Below, piece after piece: positions 28,989 to 32,553 of a stretch of DNA of 32,553 bases. Made by a program: the position numbers and the translations under genes. Below the pieces are notes generated by a model. It searched no databases. It worked only from the letters and a program-made list of their open reading frames with translations, and was not told the origin of the DNA. Source of the DNA: Sphaerisporangium fuscum (GTDB lineage: Bacteria; Actinomycetota; Actinomycetes; Streptosporangiales; Streptosporangiaceae); assembly GCF_018531465.1 (NCBI RefSeq), contig NZ_JAHDTF010000059.1, positions 1-32,553 of the forward strand, in the 5' to 3' direction. Within the stretch, counting starts at the first letter, position 1, and each line of letters starts with the position of its first letter.

Positions 28989-29711
28989 GTGGCGCGAAAG
29001 CCGGATAAGCGGCCCCCGCAACTGAAGATCGCCGCTGAGCTTCGGGCGAAGATCATGTCAGGAGAACTGGAGCCAGGGGCAAAGCTTCCGTCGACCGCGG
29101 AGCTCGCAGAGACGTACGCGGCCGCACCTGCTACCGCACACAACGCGACCAAGCTCCTCCAAGCGGAGGGATTCGTGTACGGCCAGGCCGGCAGGGGCGT
29201 GTTCGTGCGAGACCGACGACCTTTCGTCGTGCGTACAGCGGCGTACTTTGACCCTAGCGAGCGGGGCGTCACCTACAAGTTGCTGAACGTTGCGGAGGTC
29301 CAGGCACCTCTAGACGTCGCCACTGAACTCGGCGAAGACCACGCCATACTGCGGCATCGCTTGATGCTGCGAGATGAAGAGCCTGTCGAGGTCTCTTGGT
29401 CGTACTACCCGCTAAGTCTCGTAGGCGGTAGCACCCTCGCCCGCCGTGGTCGAGTGCCAGGAGGAGCACCCGCCGTCCTGACGGAGCTTGGCTATCCCGA
29501 GCTCGAGTTCGCTGACCGCCTGTCTGTCCGCCCTCCCACTGTTGAAGAGGCGGAAATCTTGGAGCTACCTGAGGGAATTCCGGTGTTCCGCCAGTTCCGC
29601 GTCGTCTACTCCGAAGACGCCCGTCCGGTCGAGGTGTCCATCCTCATCAAGGGCGGCCACCTCTACGAGCTGATGTACCGCCAACTCATCCCTGGTCCTG
29701 AGTCGAAGTGA
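28989..29711 (+). CDS. GntR-family (HutC/UTRA) transcriptional regulator
   Basis: The 240-aa protein has an N-terminal GntR winged HTH (about residues 10-75: LKIAAELRAKIMSGELEPGAKLPSTAELAE and the wing GQAGRGVFV) and a C-terminal UTRA domain (about 95-230). This fits the KorSA/TraR-type repressors that control transfer genes of actinomycete plasmids. GTG start at 28989 with AAGGA 8 nt upstream. Its likely targets are the CCTTACT sites upstream and possibly the divergent transfer operon. It lies directly behind the UTRA-only gene. Confidence 0.88.
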   Translation: MARKPDKRPPQLKIAAELRAKIMSGELEPGAKLPSTAELAETYAAAPATAHNATKLLQAEGFVYGQAGRGVFVRDRRPFVVRTAAYFDPSERGVTYKLLNVAEVQAPLDVATELGEDHAILRHRLMLRDEEPVEVSWSYYPLSLVGGSTLARRGRVPGGAPAVLTELGYPELEFADRLSVRPPTVEEAEILELPEGIPVFRQFRVVYSEDARPVEVSILIKGGHLYELMYRQLIPGPESK

Positions 29712-29895
29712 AGCGATCCTTACGATCTTGGTAGCTGCGGCGTCGGTCATTCACGTCGGGAACCGCTGAATTGCTTTGACCTGTGACGAAGACAACAGCT
29801 GGGCCTGGGAGCAGAGCTTCCCGGGCCCGCGTCGTGTCTACGAGTTATTGCTGCGCAGGGCGACTAGCTCAGGCGAGAGGCCTAAGCTGACAGGC
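29712..29895 (+). promoter_or_regulatory. gap with leaderless promoter of TA pair
   Basis: The gap holds no gene. TAAGCT (29883-29888) fits a TAnnnT -10 and ends 7 nt before the ATG at 29896, so the antitoxin mRNA may be leaderless. No good -35 is seen. Confidence 0.4.
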
Positions 29896-30222
29896 ATGAC
29901 GGCCCAACCGCACGAGCACGAGACGGCGGCTGTTCCTGAGCGCACGCCCCAGGCCGTACGCGCCGCGCTCTCCCCCGTTCACCGCGAGACCTTCGAGCGA
30001 GAGTTCCGCGCCGCGATGGCGAAGGCCGCCGACGATCTCGACTTGGCTCCGGTCTACACCTGCCTGGACTACTGGCGGCGGTTGGCCGTGCTCAAGGCCA
30101 GCGGTGCCTACGACCGGATCACCCGTGATGCCGAACAGGTGACTCAGCAAGCAGCCCGCGGTGAACTGCCGCCGGCGCGGTCGTGGCGCGAGGTGTTGGC
30201 CGAGCTCGGCGTGGACGCGTAG
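29896..30222 (+). CDS. DUF6247 protein, probable antitoxin
   Basis: The 108-aa protein contains LSPVHRETFEREFRAAMAKAADDLDLAPVYTCLDYWRRLAVLKA, which I associate with DUF6247, an actinobacterial family usually encoded before a RelE/ParE-like gene. The N-terminal 25 residues are likely flexible. ATG at 29896 is preceded by a -10 at leaderless distance. Its TAG is followed immediately by the GTG of the toxin-like gene. I infer an antitoxin that covers the toxin and may repress the pair. Confidence 0.8.
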   Translation: MTAQPHEHETAAVPERTPQAVRAALSPVHRETFEREFRAAMAKAADDLDLAPVYTCLDYWRRLAVLKASGAYDRITRDAEQVTQQAARGELPPARSWREVLAELGVDA

Positions 30223-30480
30223 GTGTATACAGTTCGCCTAAGCGAGCATGCTGCTGATCAGGTGGCCGCGTTACCCAAACCAGTCCTCCCCGCCCTCGCT
30301 GAAGTGTTCGCACTGCTGGAGATCCAGCCCTGGGCGGGCAGGTCGCTCAACCCCGACCGCAATCCCGATGCCGCAGTGCGAACTCACCCGTTCGGAGAGT
30401 CCGGGGTGGGTGGGGTCATCTACCTGATCCTCGAAGACCAGCAGATCGTAGAGCTCTTGGAGATCCTCTGGCTCGGATGA
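30223..30480 (+). CDS. RelE/ParE-like toxin
   Basis: This 85-aa protein starts VYTVRLSEHAADQVAALPK, continues with a helix (VLPALAEVFALLEIQPW) and ends with a strand pair (GGVIYLILEDQQIVELLEILWLG). That is the order of elements in RelE/ParE toxins, and the length fits. Such toxins cleave mRNA on the ribosome or poison gyrase; the specific type cannot be told here. GTG start directly after the antitoxin stop. The pair sits next to the partition operon, where it could add to plasmid maintenance. Confidence 0.78.
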   Translation: MYTVRLSEHAADQVAALPKPVLPALAEVFALLEIQPWAGRSLNPDRNPDAAVRTHPFGESGVGGVIYLILEDQQIVELLEILWLG

Positions 30481-30788
30481 GCCGACACAAGATCGCATGA
30501 CGTCACAGTGTCGTTACTGCAGCTCATCCTCCACTTAACCGATAGCACGAGCGATGGCATCACCAGTTGTCCAATAGCTAGCAACCCCGCTATTCCGCTA
30601 CCTCGCTCGCAAGCGAGCTCACCCGTTGCCTATTTCACTCTCTCGTCACCACCCTGTGCCCCTTGCCCGCGTGGTTGTTGCTCCCCTAACTGGTATGCGG
30701 ACTAGCGCCTGACGAGGCGATATCACTGGCACGCTCCGTGCCAAACTACGGAAGGCGCACGATCACCTGAGGGAAAGCCAGAACGCAG
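30481..30788. promoter_or_regulatory. partition region with candidate centromere/operator
   Basis: This 308-bp gap before parA is relatively AT-rich. It has TGACGTCA (30498-30505), a hairpin GCTCGC-AA-GCGAGC (30605-30618), and a perfect 7-bp inverted repeat TGGCACG-CTC-CGTGCCA (30727-30743) close to the parA start. The last is the best candidate for a parS-like site or parA operator. Confidence 0.5.
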
Positions 30789-31772
30789 ATGACCGAGACC
30801 AACACCCACCCCGCTGCAGGGGAAGCGACAGAGCAGGCGGGCGACGGACAAGCCGCCCTAGCACGCGTGATCGCCATCGCCAACGACAAGGGCGGCGTCG
30901 GCAAGACCTCCATCACCGCGAACCTGGCGGCCCTCTACGCCACCGCCGGCTACAAGGTCCTGGCGCTCGACCTCAACCGCCAGGCCAACCTCAGCGATGA
31001 TCTCGGCTACCGCGGAAGCGCGATCGACGACCAGGGCGCTGGGCTGCTGGCCGCCATCATGACCGGCCAGCCGATCCGACCCGTACCCGTCCCTGGCCGG
31101 CCAGGGCTCGACGTCGCCCCCGGCGGCGTTCATCTTGGCGATCTCACCGGTGTCATGGTTGGCCGCGTCCAGCAGCAGGGCCGCGGCGCGTTCCTCGCCC
31201 TCGCCAGGGCACTGGCGCCCGCTGTCGGTCCCTACGACCTGGTCCTCGCCGATACACCTCCTGAGAACACGCTCCTGGTCGACCTGGCGCTCGGGGCCGC
31301 CCGCTGGCTCCTCATGCCGACCAAGAGCGACGGCGGCGGGCTCGTCGGCATGCAGCTGCTCGCCGAACGCTTCGCGATCGCCCGCGAGATCAACCCGTCC
31401 CTCGCGCTGCTGGGCGTGGTGCTCTTCGCCACCGCCCGCGGCGCCACTGCGATCCACCGCAGCGTACGCAGCGACGTTGAGACCGCCTTTGGCGTCGGAT
31501 CGTCGCCCGTCCTGACCGCCATCATCGGCCACTCCGAACGCATCGCCATGGACACCCGAGCTCTGGGCCGGGTGGCCCACGAACTGGAGAGCGACGCCGC
31601 TAACCAGCCGTCCTGGTGGGAAGTCCTCCGCGCCAGCAAGGACACCGAGGAGGCCTCCGCATCCCTCGCCCGGCGCATCCCTCCCACAGCGAGCAACGTC
31701 GCCGAGGACTACCGCCGCCTGGCCGCCGAGGTCCTCGACCTGCTCGCTGCGGCAGAAGGGGCGACCGCATGA
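30789..31772 (+). CDS. parA: ParA-family partition ATPase
   Basis: The 327-aa protein has a deviant Walker A box, DKGGVGKTS at residues 33-41, with both signature lysines, a switch region with LALDLNRQANLS, and LVLADTPPENTLLV (Walker B-like). The C-terminal third is helical. ParA proteins form ATP-dependent gradients on the nucleoid that move plasmid copies apart, using a DNA-bound partner. The partner gene overlaps its stop by 4 nt. The ATG at 30789 has only a distant GAGGG. It supports a low-copy replicon. Confidence 0.9.
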   Translation: MTETNTHPAAGEATEQAGDGQAALARVIAIANDKGGVGKTSITANLAALYATAGYKVLALDLNRQANLSDDLGYRGSAIDDQGAGLLAAIMTGQPIRPVPVPGRPGLDVAPGGVHLGDLTGVMVGRVQQQGRGAFLALARALAPAVGPYDLVLADTPPENTLLVDLALGAARWLLMPTKSDGGGLVGMQLLAERFAIAREINPSLALLGVVLFATARGATAIHRSVRSDVETAFGVGSSPVLTAIIGHSERIAMDTRALGRVAHELESDAANQPSWWEVLRASKDTEEASASLARRIPPTASNVAEDYRRLAAEVLDLLAAAEGATA

Positions 31773-32419
31773 GCGAGCCGGGTATGCGCGAGCCTGGTGC
31801 GCTCGGGAGCGTGTTCGGTACCTCACCAGCCAGCAGCCTCGCGGGGAGACTCCCCGGGAAACCAGGCAGCACCCTGCCGCCACCGCCATCGGCAGAGCGC
31901 CCCTCCAACGCCCCTGAGGGACCCAGCGCTGACACTCGGCGGCCCGATGGTGCAGCGCCGAGGCCCGAGAAGCTCTCCGCGGCAGCGCCGTCACGACGTC
32001 GCGAAGAGGCTATCCCCAGCGACAGCGAGGTGACCTACCAGATCAGCGTGTATCTGCTGCCCGCTGCCGTCCGCGCCGCCGAGGAGATCCGGCGACGCAC
32101 AGGCATGACGAACGCCGCGATCGCCTACGACGCCCTCGATGTCCTGCGAGATCGGCTCGCCGAGCTTCTCACCGCTCGCCGCTCAGGCCCTGGCCGGCCC
32201 TCCGACAGCCTGTTCCCATCCCGGCGCGGGCAGTCCACTCGCGTCGTGGCAGCTCGTGAAGGGCGGCGGCAGTTGTGGGCCATGCGCGCCACCGACGCTG
32301 AGCTTGAGGTGATTGACCGGTTGTGCAGACAGACCGGCGCCAAGTCGCGCAGTGAACTGATCTCCTGCGCGCTTGAAGCCCAGCTTCTCGCCCCGCGTCG
32401 GCGGGGCCGGCCTTCGTAA
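31769..32419 (+). CDS. ParA partner, centromere-binding-type protein
   Basis: The 216-aa protein has a disordered Pro/Ser/Arg-rich head (about 1-85), then YQISVYLLPAAVRAAEEIRRRTGMTNAAIAYDAL, and a second similar segment near the end (RATDAELEVIDRLCRQTGAKSRSELISCALEAQLL). Each looks like a ribbon-helix-helix unit, so it may contain two such folds. It lacks the ParB/Spo0J nuclease-like domain. Its ATG overlaps parA's TGA. By position it should bind the centromere and stimulate ParA; TGGCACG sites upstream are candidates. Confidence 0.78.
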   Translation: MSEPGMREPGALGSVFGTSPASSLAGRLPGKPGSTLPPPPSAERPSNAPEGPSADTRRPDGAAPRPEKLSAAAPSRRREEAIPSDSEVTYQISVYLLPAAVRAAEEIRRRTGMTNAAIAYDALDVLRDRLAELLTARRSGPGRPSDSLFPSRRGQSTRVVAAREGRRQLWAMRATDAELEVIDRLCRQTGAKSRSELISCALEAQLLAPRRRGRPS

Positions 32420-32451
32420 TCGTGGGCTAGACGAGTAAGTCCTAAGTCTGG

Positions 32452-32553
32452 TCAGTGGTCGTAGGCGGTCAGTGATCGGGTGATGGGCTGGCTGGTGGCG
32501 CGGTTGTGCCAGATCGCGGCGGTCAGTGCCAGGATCCGCTGGGCAACGCGGAC
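32452..32553 (-). CDS. transposase C-terminal end, cut by window edge
   Basis: The last 33 codons of a minus-strand gene enter the window: RVAQRILALTAAIWHN, then SQPITRSLTAYDH and a TGA. This ending is typical of actinobacterial IS982-like transposases. The upstream part, including most of the DDE catalytic core, lies beyond the window. The terminal inverted repeat of the element would be expected within about 32420-32452. Confidence 0.75.
   Translation of the reverse strand, partial: VRVAQRILALTAAIWHNRATSQPITRSLTAYDH

Overview
The window is GC-rich DNA (about 70% by eye) from a mycelial actinomycete. A proteasome beta subunit, an SsgA-like protein, a DUF5994 protein, a DUF6192/RacP pair and a TraB/Spd-style transfer operon all fit Actinomycetia. 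A Streptosporangiales-type host is my inference. There are no rRNA or tRNA genes and almost no housekeeping metabolism. Most of the window looks like a plasmid or a plasmid-derived conjugative element.

Layout. 1-5.6 kb: a secreted beta-rich protein, a zinc-finger protein, an HTH protein with two matching operators, a tandem-repeat region, a short coupled gene string and a tyrosine recombinase. 5.6-8.4 kb: a lone proteasome beta subunit (prcB) with an intact catalytic triad, then a second tyrosine recombinase whose start is covered by four copies of a TTCCGGAA-centred motif. 8.5-10.6 kb: a DUF5994 gene, a nested 101-bp inverted repeat, and an STAS gene translationally coupled to a fatty-acid desaturase. 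10.8-17.7 kb: accessory genes, including two related small proteins, a decayed serine recombinase end, a Phd/YefM-like fusion protein and a second gene with the same TGTACA-core operator, a DUF6192/RacP pair and a winged-helix Rep-like protein with a possible antisense RNA upstream.

18.1-28.1 kb, minus strand: one long conjugation operon with many start/stop overlaps. In transcription order it encodes a BldC/excisionase-type HTH protein, a 185-aa protein, a four-TM Spd-like protein, an SsgA-like protein, an 86-aa protein, an RsbW-like ATPase, small and membrane proteins, a zinc-binding membrane protein, the TraB/FtsK-like DNA translocase and several small proteins. 28.2-32.4 kb, plus strand: a GntR/UTRA pair (one lacking its DNA-binding domain), a DUF6247/RelE-like toxin-antitoxin pair and a ParA plus partner partition operon. 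The window ends inside a transposase gene.

The strongest unexplained signal is 19 exact copies of the palindrome CGTACG (15 of them CCGTACGG) in 0.86 kb of the Spd-like gene. Most are read as Arg-Thr, but three are read in another phase as Val-Arg. This points to a DNA-level role, and I propose a transfer or clt-like locus. Other leads are the two-gene TGTACA regulon, the lone prcB between two integrases, the partner-switching and septation proteins carried with the transfer genes, and a probable frameshift upstream of traB. No database search was possible; family names rest on motif recognition.
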